Shown here: positions 24,507-34,663 of the stretch, in pieces
Position numbering within the stretch: position 1 is the first letter of the stretch
How the letters are laid out: each line of letters opens with the position of its first letter
Assembly: GCA_016713585.1 (NCBI GenBank)
Contig: JADJOV010000005.1
Coordinates: 1-64,000 of the forward strand
Direction: 5' to 3'
Length of the DNA stretch: 64,000 bases
DNA from: Bdellovibrionales bacterium
GTDB taxonomy: Bacteria; Bdellovibrionota; Bdellovibrionia; Bdellovibrionales; Bdellovibrionaceae
Program-made: the position numbers and the translations under genes
Notes under the pieces: generated by a model
The model's input: the letters and a program-made list of their open reading frames with translations, nothing else
Database searches by the model: none
What the model was told of the DNA's origin: nothing

Positions 24507-26750
24507 ATGAACGTAAATATGCCCACGGTGAAGGGATTAAGACTCATAGCTTCTCCAACCCTCAGGTTGATTTGCTTCAAAATACTTTTTTTTAGTGGAC
24601 TTTTGAGCCCAATTTTTTCGAGTTATGCGAGTTCACCTCAATGGAGGAGTCCTGCCAGTGAGATTGAGTCACTATTGTCAAGCCCACGCGCAGATCAGGA
24701 TGGAATAGAACGGGTAAAAACATGGGCCGTCCAAAATACGCGAAGGGGCGAAAAGGCTTTCGCTACTGTTGGATTGAAGCGGCAAGCGTCACCGCCGAAC
24801 TGGCTCAACGAGGTTATCTACCAGATACAAGTTGATCGGTTCAATGATGGTGATTTCTCAAATAACAAACTAAACATCGAGAAACTACAGGTTGAACACC
24901 AGCTTACAGACCAATATGGACTTCCGGATTATAGGCATGGTGGAGATCTCCAGGGTATCATTGATCGTCTTGATTACTTGAAGGAACTTGGAATCACCAC
25001 CCTCTGGATCACCCCAATTTTCAAATCATCTGGTTCTTATCATGGCTATTGCACTTCCGATTTCACTCAAGTTGATCCTGCCTTTGGCAGTAATGCTCTC
25101 TTTAGGCAACTAGTTTCTGAAGCCCATCAACGAGGTCTGAAAATTGTTTTAGATATTGTTGTGAATCACATGTGTGATTCTAAAACTGTTTACAATGACC
25201 AACAGACTCCGTTCAAAGTGGAAAACTATGGTGCCTGTGTCAATAGCCATGAATCTAAAGACTGGACGGGAAATCAAAATATTTACGGGCAAAGAAATTT
25301 AAATTTTAGTGATCAATTTTTTGGGGCCTTTCGAAATCAAAATTTTTTCACCAGGTGTGGATTCAAAGCCGGCGATAGTTTTACGGGCGGCGCTGCCGCC
25401 ATTTGGGGTGATTTTTCGAACGGAATGTTCGACTTTGACACGAATAACTGGGATTTCCAGGATATTTTCACAGAGATTCACAAATATTGGATCGCTTATG
25501 CAGACGTTGACGGGTTCAGAATGGATGCGGCCAAACATGTGACGGCTGATTTTGTTGCAAAGTTCTCAACTGACATAAGAAACTATGCAAAAGCACTTGG
25601 CAAAGAAAACTTTTTTGTGATTGGAGAGGTCGCGGGGTCTGCTGACGAGCAGGCTTTACGGTTAGGCAAAATGACTGGCTCCCGTCCCCACGCACTTAAT
25701 GAGCGACTTAAGAATATAAACGGAGCATTTCAGAATCACGGATACCAGTCCTTTCCTGGGTTGACGGCTGTCTATGACTTTTCTCACTCTGGTCAAGCTG
25801 CAGAAGTCTTAGCCGGTTGGGGAAGTCCCATGACCATAAAGAATTGGTTTTGGCAGGGTGGTGAGCTTGAGAATTCAAATGGGAACTCTGAATTTTTGAA
25901 AATTGCAAATAGTGGCGATTCTCGTGCGAACTGGAACATGATCGAGATACATGATTGGCCCAGGTTTCTCGTTCGTGCTGGAAACGGAAACAAGCTTTTC
26001 AATGCTTTAGGGTATTTGCTGACGACTTCAGGCACACCGGTTCTGTACTATGGAGTCGAGCAAGGGTTCAATGGAACCTGTCCGAGCGACCAAAAAATCA
26101 CCCTTTCGTCAGGGGCCAGGGACAATGTCAAAGATATTTGCGGTCGAACTGATTTTTCTGGAGAGGCTCATCCAAAATATCGACAAGATATGTTTACGAC
26201 CGGGCCTTGGCGTTTAGGGAGTCGCGAATCCACGGTTGATCGACTGGCAGGAATTGGGGATGGTTTTGTCGCAAATCAAGGGAACAAAGACTGGCGCAAG
26301 GATCCCTATTTGCAAACTAATCATTCACTCTTTAGATATGTACAAAATCTTATTGAAATTCGGCAGTCCTGCAAAGTTTTGCGTGAAGGGAATATTTACT
26401 TTCGAGCAGCTCACGGTCCGTCGGGGCATAATGGGGGCGGTTTTATGGCCTTCTCAAGAATTACGCCGGATCAGGATGATGAAGTCTTGGTTTTGGTTAA
26501 CAATTCGAACTCTGATATTCCGATTTCTCAGATTTTGATCTCGGGTGAAATTCAGACAAACTTTTTAGGGCAAAGATTTGTGAATTTATTGAATAGGAGT
26601 GAATCTGGACAAATAAGCAGGCAAGATCAAAAGATTTTTCTTAATTTGAATTCAGGGTTTAAAATTATCGCAAATGGTATCGCAATATTTGTGCGAGAAA
26701 ATAAAGTGAGAGTGAGCAACAAGTCTGGCCATTTGCTTTGCACTCACTAG
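24507..26750 (+). CDS. Secreted alpha-amylase family (GH13) glycosidase
   Basis: Hydrolyses alpha-1,4 glucans outside the cytoplasm. A 747-residue protein with a GAGGAG site and an N-terminal leader (ICFKILFFSGLLSPIFSSYA). The GH13 barrel starts near residue 97 (VIYQIQVDRFNDGDF). Conserved regions are complete: DIVVNHMC (about 216-223), DGFRMDAAKHV with nucleophile Asp 340, VIGEVAG with acid Glu 374, and IEIHDWPR with Asp 483. The last is normally F-x-x-NHD. A C-terminal all-beta domain follows 'HSLFRYVQNLIEIRQ'. A long cysteine-containing insertion (CGFKAGDS) lies in the B domain. It stands alone with its own promoter region and is likely for glycogen or starch use. Confidence 0.93.
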   Translation: MNVNMPTVKGLRLIASPTLRLICFKILFFSGLLSPIFSSYASSPQWRSPASEIESLLSSPRADQDGIERVKTWAVQNTRRGEKAFATVGLKRQASPPNWLNEVIYQIQVDRFNDGDFSNNKLNIEKLQVEHQLTDQYGLPDYRHGGDLQGIIDRLDYLKELGITTLWITPIFKSSGSYHGYCTSDFTQVDPAFGSNALFRQLVSEAHQRGLKIVLDIVVNHMCDSKTVYNDQQTPFKVENYGACVNSHESKDWTGNQNIYGQRNLNFSDQFFGAFRNQNFFTRCGFKAGDSFTGGAAAIWGDFSNGMFDFDTNNWDFQDIFTEIHKYWIAYADVDGFRMDAAKHVTADFVAKFSTDIRNYAKALGKENFFVIGEVAGSADEQALRLGKMTGSRPHALNERLKNINGAFQNHGYQSFPGLTAVYDFSHSGQAAEVLAGWGSPMTIKNWFWQGGELENSNGNSEFLKIANSGDSRANWNMIEIHDWPRFLVRAGNGNKLFNALGYLLTTSGTPVLYYGVEQGFNGTCPSDQKITLSSGARDNVKDICGRTDFSGEAHPKYRQDMFTTGPWRLGSRESTVDRLAGIGDGFVANQGNKDWRKDPYLQTNHSLFRYVQNLIEIRQSCKVLREGNIYFRAAHGPSGHNGGGFMAFSRITPDQDDEVLVLVNNSNSDIPISQILISGEIQTNFLGQRFVNLLNRSESGQISRQDQKIFLNLNSGFKIIANGIAIFVRENKVRVSNKSGHLLCTH

Positions 26751-26828
26751 GATGATGGCCCCATTTTCGCTAGGAACTGTACTCAGACTATCTTCATGAT
26801 TCTGAAATCAAAATAAGAGGATCTCTCG

Positions 26829-27977
26829 TTGAACCAACTTGGCGCTTTTTGTCACCACATCTGTTCTATTTTCAGAGGGCGGTCTGCTTTTTGGCTTCTA
26901 TTGGCATTGATTTTCTCGAGGGAGGTCCATAGTCAAGTTTCATCTAGCCAACGGCAGGATCAAATGCCTCGGGGTGAACAGGTCGAGATTCTTCGCTGGA
27001 CCCCTTCCTCGCACTACAATTCCATGGTGATTCCAAAGCTGAAGTCGGAGTCGCCTGAGGCGGCCATTGAGGCTTTTCTCACCGCCACGGCACAGGCCCC
27101 AGAGCTGAGTGGACTGACCATTGAGATTGATCCAAAAGGGCCGGCCTCTGAGTCAAAGCAAAATTGGGAAGTGCTGGATACAATTGGTTCAAAAGCTGTT
27201 CTGGTTGTGGCTAACCGTCATGGTGATCATTTGAAGAACGATTCGAGAATTCAAGAATTCGATCATGTAATTAAGGGTGGCCAATCGCCCTTTCTTCTCA
27301 TTCCAGTTGGTGCGAGTCTTCGTCTATCAGAGTCCGCGCGAAGGGAATTTCACACCCTCCTTGCAAAAACTTTCCAGATCACATTTTTCATCGGAGGATC
27401 TGACGTGCACCCGGCCCACTATGGTGAGGAAACGACTGATGCAAAACATACAAATTATCTTCGAGATTTTCTGGAAATTTCTTTAGCCAAGGATATTTTT
27501 CGCTCTGGAGTCGGACGATTGTTTGGAGTCTGTCGAGGGGCCCAGCTGATTGCCGTGGCTCTTGGGTATAAACTCATTCAAGAAGTGCATGCGGTGATAG
27601 ACGGTACTCTTCGGCACGGAACGGGCCTCCCCGGTGGAGTCGGGTTCAGTCATGAAATTATCCTCGAACCGACGATTGGGATGTGGATTGCAAAGATGGC
27701 CGGCCTCGCAGACCATGGGGTGCTAAAGGTCATTAGGAAAGTCGTCAACAGTTTTCACCATCAGGCGATTATCTGGCGGGCCAATGGACCCCTGGTAGTT
27801 TCTGGGAGAGCTCCAGATGGGACAATTGAATGGATGGAGTCCGTTGACGGTCGAGTGATTTTGCGACAAGACCATCCGGAAAAATCCGCATTATCATCAC
27901 CGGACCTTCGGTTCTTTCATGAACTTATACAATCATCTTCCCTGTTTGTTCGAATTCGTTGCGCTAACCTTCTTTGA
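26829..27977 (+). CDS. Exported class-I glutamine amidotransferase-like protein (peptidase C26 type)
   Basis: A 382-residue protein from TTG 26829, with AAGAGGA 8 bases upstream. The leader (SAFWLLLALIFSREVHSQ) suggests export. The catalytic domain resembles gamma-glutamyl-gamma-aminobutyrate hydrolase (PuuD): IGGSDVHPAHYGEET, the nucleophile elbow FGVCRGAQLIAVALG and the His of NSFHHQAI. The final Glu may be in GTIEWME. PuuD itself is cytoplasmic, so an exported form implies another gamma-glutamyl substrate, perhaps a peptide or a cell-wall fragment. It follows the amylase gene but has 78 bases between and may be separate. Confidence 0.8.
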   Translation: MNQLGAFCHHICSIFRGRSAFWLLLALIFSREVHSQVSSSQRQDQMPRGEQVEILRWTPSSHYNSMVIPKLKSESPEAAIEAFLTATAQAPELSGLTIEIDPKGPASESKQNWEVLDTIGSKAVLVVANRHGDHLKNDSRIQEFDHVIKGGQSPFLLIPVGASLRLSESARREFHTLLAKTFQITFFIGGSDVHPAHYGEETTDAKHTNYLRDFLEISLAKDIFRSGVGRLFGVCRGAQLIAVALGYKLIQEVHAVIDGTLRHGTGLPGGVGFSHEIILEPTIGMWIAKMAGLADHGVLKVIRKVVNSFHHQAIIWRANGPLVVSGRAPDGTIEWMESVDGRVILRQDHPEKSALSSPDLRFFHELIQSSSLFVRIRCANLL

Positions 27978-28115
27978 GGTTCAGGACTGTGGCAGCCTGA
28001 TGTCCCGGCCTTTGGCTGGTTTTACGTCCTCTGGTTGAGGAAAAATGGTCATTTTGAGAGAATTTATTCTGGTTCAATTCTGTTCCAATTTTGTCATTCT
28101 TCAAGGTGGGACCTT

Positions 28116-29566
28116 ATGTGGAAATTCTCCGTCGCTATTGTGACAGGCCTTCTTTCGGTCATCGCCTGCACCCATGTCAGGGAGCAGCTTGATCTCGAAA
28201 GGACTCCAGCAGCAGGAGAGGATTGTTCTGGGAGTCAGAGACACCAAAAGTTGTTTAACGTTGTATCCAACAACGAAAGTGAAATTGTCGTCGAATTTGG
28301 AAACTTTAGTGGCGTTCTAGGTCTAGATAGTGAACTCTTCAATTATCAAGTCACCTTCAAGGGTATTCACGACGAGCCACCTGGAGGTTCAAAAAAACAA
28401 GACCCTGTTGTTTTGCAGGGACAGAGTCGACAGGGGATGAAATTAAAAATTCCAGTCACAGGGACGGGTGTTTATCTTGTATCATTGTTCAATGAAAAGC
28501 GCAGACCATTTTGGCTCCAGAAAATATTCTCGATAGCTCCTCAGGACAAGCAGTTGAGCGAAGAGGAGAAGAAAGTTCTTGCTGAAACTTATGCCCCCAT
28601 CGTGAGTTATCATCAGGACGAACTTTACTATCCTGTTTCCCTTGAGTATTTGACCAATCAGGTTGAGAGAGACACAGAGCTTGATCAAGAGCCCTTTATT
28701 TTAACCAACAGATCCGTTGCCACGAGTTTTTTGGAAGTTTTTTTGGGTCGGGAAGTTCTTCGGCACTGAATCTTCAATTCAAGTTTAAGGACCTTTTGAA
28801 GGTTTTGCCCTACTCTGGGCATTTCGAGTCCGTTTTGAAATCAGGTCTTGAGAGCTCGGCTTTGACTCGACTTCGTCAAAGATATGGAAATAACCACGTC
28901 ACTGTTTATTATTCGATATTTGAAAATATAAAATGGAAAGAAATCTTAATCAATTACCATTTTTTCTATTCATACGATCCGAAAAATGGAACCGCCACTA
29001 AGGATGCTCTACCTTCCCACATTTTTGATCGAGAAAGCATGACAGTTGTTCTGAGATCTACCTCGCGGAAACCTTTAGATGTTTATTATGGAGCTCATTT
29101 ATCTAATCAAACCATGGCTCAGTTGGACTCAAATGGCGAGGAAACCTACTCTTGGCCAGGCGGTCGAACCCGAGTTCAATGGCATCTTGCGAAACTATTT
29201 GAGACTCACCCCATACCATCGATCGCTTTGGGCTCTCATGGAGTCTATCCTGAGCCGGGGAGGTACGCCGTTAAATTCGGACAATTCAACGCGCTAGTTG
29301 AATCTGCAGGCGGGGGGGACAGGTTCATTCATCCAATGTCATTAACGAGTTTTAAAGATCCGAATAGTATCCCCTATGTGCTCAAAGACTTAGAATTGGA
29401 TCAAGTCACAAGTGGCTGTGCTGCCAAAAATTTGCTAGCCTATTCGGGAGCGACAGTCGATGTTTTAGGGCCCACAAACGCTACTTTTCCTCCCTTTACA
29501 GATAGAGAGGAAAATTTTATGAGCTATGCGGACCCTAATGTTTCTCCATTCAAAAATCAGAAGTGA
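28116..29566 (+). CDS. Vps62-like lipoprotein, one frameshift
   Basis: The ATG at 28116 follows an AAGGTGGG site and begins a lipoprotein leader (FSVAIVTGLLSVIAC). After an Ig-like part comes LAETYAPIVSYHQDELYYPV, the entry motif of the Vps62/DUF946 fold ('YAP.V..H..E.Y.P.S'). At a run of T near 28735-28744 the frame changes and continues FKFKDLLKVLPYSG, the barrel with VQWHLAKLF, and SIALGSHGVYPEPGRYAV, which is the second family signature. Joined length is about 483 residues. The family occurs in fungi, plants and bacteria, often in membrane-active proteins. Function here is unknown. A longer start at 28035 would precede the leader. Confidence 0.6.
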
Positions 29567-29593
29567 TTCAAGAATGGTTTACCAGAGAAGATG

Positions 29594-29938
29594 TTAGTCT
29601 TTTTCGCCAACACCGTCTTGATCGCGACCGACTCCTTCCATGACTGCCGTCAATTCAATAACCGCAGCTTGGGCTTCAAGGATTTTGGCAGCAGCGTTGA
29701 CCATGTAGGCGTATTCATTTACTTTGACTACTTCCTGTAAAAGTTTCTCGGCATCATTAAGTTTTTTGTAGTTACAGTCTTCACCAGAGTTCTTCAATTT
29801 TGAAGCTGTGCATTCTGTGACAATCTCCATAGCCGCGACCGGAGTCAGGGCCTTATCTTCTTTTTTGTTCCCTTTTGCGAAGGAAACATTGGCAGAAGCA
29901 ACCATCAAAATTGCTAAAAGTAGGCTTGTGTTTTTCAT
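29594..29938 (-). CDS. Small exported helical protein of unknown function
   Basis: A 114-residue protein: signal peptide (LLLAILMVASANVSFA), a Lys/Glu-rich spacer, then three helices with ALTPVAAMEIVTECTASKL, CNYKKLNDAEKLLQEVVKV and AAAKILEAQAAVIELTAVME. Two cysteines 14 residues apart could form a disulphide. No ribosome site is obvious. It is convergent with the Vps62-like gene. Nothing specific is recognised. Confidence 0.5.
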   Translation of the reverse strand: MKNTSLLLAILMVASANVSFAKGNKKEDKALTPVAAMEIVTECTASKLKNSGEDCNYKKLNDAEKLLQEVVKVNEYAYMVNAAAKILEAQAAVIELTAVMEGVGRDQDGVGEKD

Positions 29939-30233
29939 AGGGGAACCTATATCGCTCGGAAATGATAAAGCTTGATTGCCATCAAAAATGTGAAGCGATC
30001 CTTTAGTTGGGTGTTATACCTTTTTTCGTCAAATCTTGCAAGGGTGAGGGGTTGATACTGAGTTTCAGTAAAAACTTTTCCATAGATGGCCGAAAAGTGT
30101 CACAGAAAAATGTCACAAAAATTGTGAATCTCAAAATGAGACGCATTACTAATTAATCGTAATCACATTTAATTGCATGGTTCTGGCCAATTTATATCAA
30201 TGTTATTTGGGCCTTTGAAGCTCTATTCTTAGA

Positions 30234-30760
30234 TTGTTGCCAAGTTGTGCGAAAGCACGAGTGACTGGGAGCTATCAAAAAAAGGGGGAAGCAAATGAAT
30301 TCAATTCAAACGCACTGAGAGCCTCAATTGATCAGGCTGGTCCGACCTCTCTAACGGCGCCCGTGTTGATCACAATACCTGCCGGACTCTACGCTTTGAC
30401 AGGCCCGTTGAGTCTTTCAGGTAGTTATGTAAATAACCAAAGTGTGACCATTCGAGGTGAGGATCCTGCCACGACTATTTTGGATGGCGGGAATTCAGTG
30501 TTAATTCTTAAAAAGACCATTATTTCGAGCGCACCGGTCAATATTGAGAATTCCACTCTGACAGGCCCGCATTATGATGTGGCAATCAACAACTCAACAA
30601 TCTATCAAAATGGATTGTTTCTGGGTCTAATTTCGAGGTGGCCTATGTCAGTTCAGCGAATCGAGTCACTCTGAGAAATTCGATTGTGGCGATGAATGAT
30701 GCGACTTGTGTCCCCGGTGGCCTGGGAACCTCTTTGCAAATCCAAATAATCAAAAGCTAA
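30234..30760 (+). pseudogene. Broken beta-helix surface protein (CSLR-repeat type)
   Basis: Starts at TTG 30234, weakly supported. It reads SNALRASIDQAGPTSLTAPV, IPAGLYALTGPLSLSGSYV, VTIRGEDPATTILDGG and NIENSTLTG, the right-handed beta-helix entry of 'CSLREAI..AN' extracellular proteins. A shift near 30630 leads to ANRVTLRNSIVAMNDATCVP and a stop at 30758-30760, far short of the usual several hundred residues. A sequence reading DQNCDG further on (about 30870) may belong to the same gene. It is likely an eroded surface protein or a gene with several indels. Confidence 0.45.
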
Positions 30761-30962
30761 TTACCCAGTAGCGCACTCCTTCGGTGGCATTTATCTAGAC
30801 TCAATTCGAACGGAGAACTAGAATGAAAGGCCATTTTTCGGCATTAAAATCAAGTTATAGACGATCCGTCTTGATCCAAATCAAAACTGTGATGGTCTCC
30901 TATGGCATCAAATTCGCAGAAAATGGCGTGACCAAGTAAAAATGACAAAGGGAGCGATTTTA

Positions 30963-33900
30963 ATGGTTAGCGGTAATGTTCGAGACTGCATTCGGAAGAC
31001 TTTTGCTACTTTACTTTCGTTTCAGCTGGGAATTGCGCCCTTGGTGTCGAATGCGAAACAAGGCTCTGCCGCAGCCCCTTTGAACCCCGGTGCAGGCGTT
31101 AAGAACCCATTGACTGCTGAGTCTGATCCAAATTGGCGGGCTTTTATCGAGAATGACGTTAAAAATTTTAGGTTGCATTTTTCGATGAATGACCCGGCTC
31201 TGGATCAAGATTCCTACTTCTTGCGAAGTCAACGCTGGCAGCCCGTAACAAAATCCCCAGAACATCTCTCTTACAGGAGACCTTTAAATCCTGAACGGCC
31301 ACAAAGTGACTCGGATTCGCTGGAAATGTATTTCCCGGGATCATCAAGGGCTCTTTTGTTAAAATTGCCATTTTTACCCATTCAAGCGACCGAAGACTAT
31401 ATATTTTTATCTTTGAGTTCATCCAGTGACCTATTTCAAAAAGCCGCCGGCAAAAATAACCCAACAGGTGAAGGTATTTTTTTTTATTGATCGATCAGAT
31501 CTGGAGCAAAGAGCCAAAGCTGGTCTGCCGGTGCCTGTGTTTTTTCTTCCTTTAGGTGGCCGCGGATGGACCGGAGTCCTTCGATCAGTTCATTTACCTC
31601 AGTCTGAAACAATCGTCATTGCGAATAAATCAGAGTCCGTAGCCATTGGACTAAAAGATGTAAGGTCGATGATGAAGGTTCAGCAGATCTATTTGATGAT
31701 GGCTTCTGCGATGACAGCAAATAATAGACGTCAAGTGACAAATGAAATGTATCCAGCGCCCGGGATGACTGCGTCTTTTGGTTTGTTCTTTACCGGGTTG
31801 GATCTTGTTTCTCCTGAAAAGTCACTGTGGCCTCCCAATCGATCGACTTCTTCTGTTGAAAAAAATATTATAAACCATTCGCGATTGAGAGATCTGTATG
31901 CCAAAGCTTTTAATTGGGGACCGCTCAAATGGATATTCCCAACAATGAGCCCTTCCCGGGCCGATATTTTTGATCCGCTGGTGGTGACCGAGCTTGTTAA
32001 ATCCGCTGCGAATGCATTAAAGCCCGAAGAAAGAGAGAGAATTGCTTATGTCTTAAGTATTTTGGGTGGAATGATGGCTGCAAGCTGGGTGATTAAGCAT
32101 TCCTTCCTGGTATTCGAAAGAAGTTGAATGATTTGCGAGATCAGTCAGACGTCGGAGGCTCATTAGTTAAAAGATCGGCAAGGGTCGTCAAAACTGAGCT
32201 TCGCGAAACAGTTCACACGTTTGCGGCCATGACCTCGACCGCGGCTCAAATTCCCGGAGTAACGTTGGCCTACGCTCTTGAATTGTTTCTGGATCGACTT
32301 GCCCCCACGGTCGCGGCGGCAGATCACACTTTGATTCGAAGATTTTTGACAAAGAATTTTTTTGCCGCACGGGACTCTGTAAAAAATGTGCCAGTTAATC
32401 ATGTGACGTTTATACGTGGTGCCATCGGAATTGGCGGCGTGGATACAGCGACGGTTGCCGCTCAGGGGCTCTTTGTCGTGCCATATTTGGCTGAAGCTGC
32501 TGGTCAGCACCTAGGTCAGGACATGCAGGCACGAATTAGTGAGACATTTGATACTAACAATAGTGCTACTCGAGAAATTGTGATGGCTGATGTTGTTCGG
32601 AATGGCCTTGCATATATTCAAAAAGGAGCATCTGGTTATTCTATGGATACCCAGCAGCAGATCATCGAGAGAATAACGGCAGAAGTTCAGGCGCAGATGA
32701 GAACTGAAGGATTAGATCCCTTAGCTCCAGAAAATCAGGCGAATTTTTCAGCGAGGCGAGATAGCCGAGTGGGGATCGCAATGAAACTCATGGGTCTACC
32801 GGAGAAGTCTGAATTTCTTTTTGATGCGAGCACGATGGTCAGAAACGTGACGAGGGCCCTCGGCTATCGAACGCCAGAAGGTATTGAGTCGAATTTGAGT
32901 TTTATCCTTGAGAAGCGGTCCCAGTTGACTACCATTAGCGCCCAACGAGCGGTCGAAGTTGCAGAAAATTGGGTTCGTGACGATGGCTCTGACACAGCCA
33001 AGCAGGCTCTGGCGATTTTGCGGGAAACAGCGGATTCGTTGAGTCTAATACGAAGTGGAATTAAATCCGGAGCGACCGGGGTCAGGCGAGCTTTGAAGGT
33101 GAGAGAACAGCTCACCCTACTTAGTTATGAAGGGCCCATCGAATATCTCGTCCCACTTCTCCCTGAGTTCTGGGTAACAGAGTATTCCGCAGCCGCCGCT
33201 CAGGCAGCGGCTCTCATGTTTCGGCAGAGCCTATATAGCGTCCTAACTCGTGAGGGATTGGATCTACTTTTTGCAAGTCCAAATAACGCAGAAAGATTTG
33301 GGAAAGAGGCTAAGGCGAGTGCTCTCAAATTGCTTAGAGAGGCTCATCCGGAAGCTTTAGCAATTGACTCAGTTGAGAATTTGTCGCCTGATCTCATGTT
33401 CGAATTGAAGCTTCGGACTCAGGTTGAAATTAATAGAGTCGCCTCGGATGAGGCCCGAAAGTCAAAGGCAGAGGCATATCAGCCTCCAAAATCAGATTGG
33501 GTTTCACGGCGAAAAGCAGTCCGGAGCGGAAAAGGAAGCTCAAACTGCATTTGATCGATATCTGGAAACGGAAACCGGAAGGAATGCCACAGTGGAGGCG
33601 AAGCTAGCTATGCGAAAACAGCTATTTGCGACCTCAGTAGCCAGACAAGTGGGTATTCATGTAGAGGATCCGTCGTTGGCGATGATAAAGGAGCGATCCG
33701 ACTACACGGAAATGATTAAAAACGTTGAAAATAAAGCCGAGAATATGACTCAGGCGGATTTGAATTCAAACTTAGAAATTGTCAGTTATCGCGGAAAAAT
33801 GAGTGAAACGGAAAGGGAGTTGCACAGCCTTCATCTTTATGCAAATCATTATCTTGCTGCTTATATTGAATACTCAACCGAATTGCGTGCGGTTGGCCCA

Positions 33901-34605
33901 ATTGACCCTGGGCAACCAGGCAGATTTCAAGCTCTTCGACAGACAGAGATTGTCAGATCGAGTCGGTTCTTAACACATACTCTTCGATCTCTTGAGAGTT
34001 TTTTTGATGATCAATCTATCGATATGAGATGGACCGGCTCAATTGCTCGTAATGCTCCCTTTGTGAGTGACCAGATTTCAGCATATAAAATTTGGCGCAA
34101 AAATCTCATGCCAAACCTTTCCGCACAGTATTTGGCAGCATTCTATTTTTGGCACATACCCATGCCCTATTCTGCATGGACAATTCTGAATATGACCAGT
34201 GGGGCCACAATAGTTGCTCCACAAATTACACTGAATCGATTGTTTAGAGTTAATGGACTGGCGCCCAAGGGCAGTTTTTTGTCTGCAGTGGGATACGGGA
34301 TTCCATACTCGTGGGTCACTTTTCTTGGAATGTTTCCGATGCTCCTATATTCTAAAGACATGGGACTTTTGTTTTCGGATTATATTCGAGAACCTTTAAC
34401 AGGTGTGCTTTCTGCCATTTCGATCAAGGAGTGGGTCGCTGCGGCTGGTGGCGCTGGGCTAATTGGTGCCGTGTTTGGCAGGGCTGTCCAGAATCGGAGT
34501 CGGACTGCGTTTACTCAGGGGATCGAAGTTTTCAAAAAGACGTTCAATGGGCCCGCTTCAGAAGTTTCCGGTGGGATAAGTTGCAACATGATTCTTGGTC
34601 GCTAG
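30963..34605 (+). CDS. Very large exported protein of unknown function, several frameshifts
   Basis: I start at ATG 30963 (GGGAG 8 bases upstream) with a leader TFATLLSFQLGIAPLVSNA. The reading changes frame at a T9 run near 31478 (then FFIDRSDLEQRAKAGLPVPV), near 32100 (then GGSLVKRSARVVKTEL) and near 33510-33540 (then GAEKEAQTAFDRYLETETG). All four segments read as good protein in series and end at 34605, giving about 1210 residues. The region before the C-terminus is membrane-like: YSWVTFLGMFPMLLYS and WVAAAGGAGLIGAVFG. No catalytic motif is found. It is followed 58 bases later by a lipase-like giant, so they are probably one operon. Function unknown. Confidence 0.5.
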
Positions 34606-34663
34606 ATGTTGAAAAATAGTTGATAGTTGATTTGGAGATAGTCATGAGATTGAGCTTAACAAA

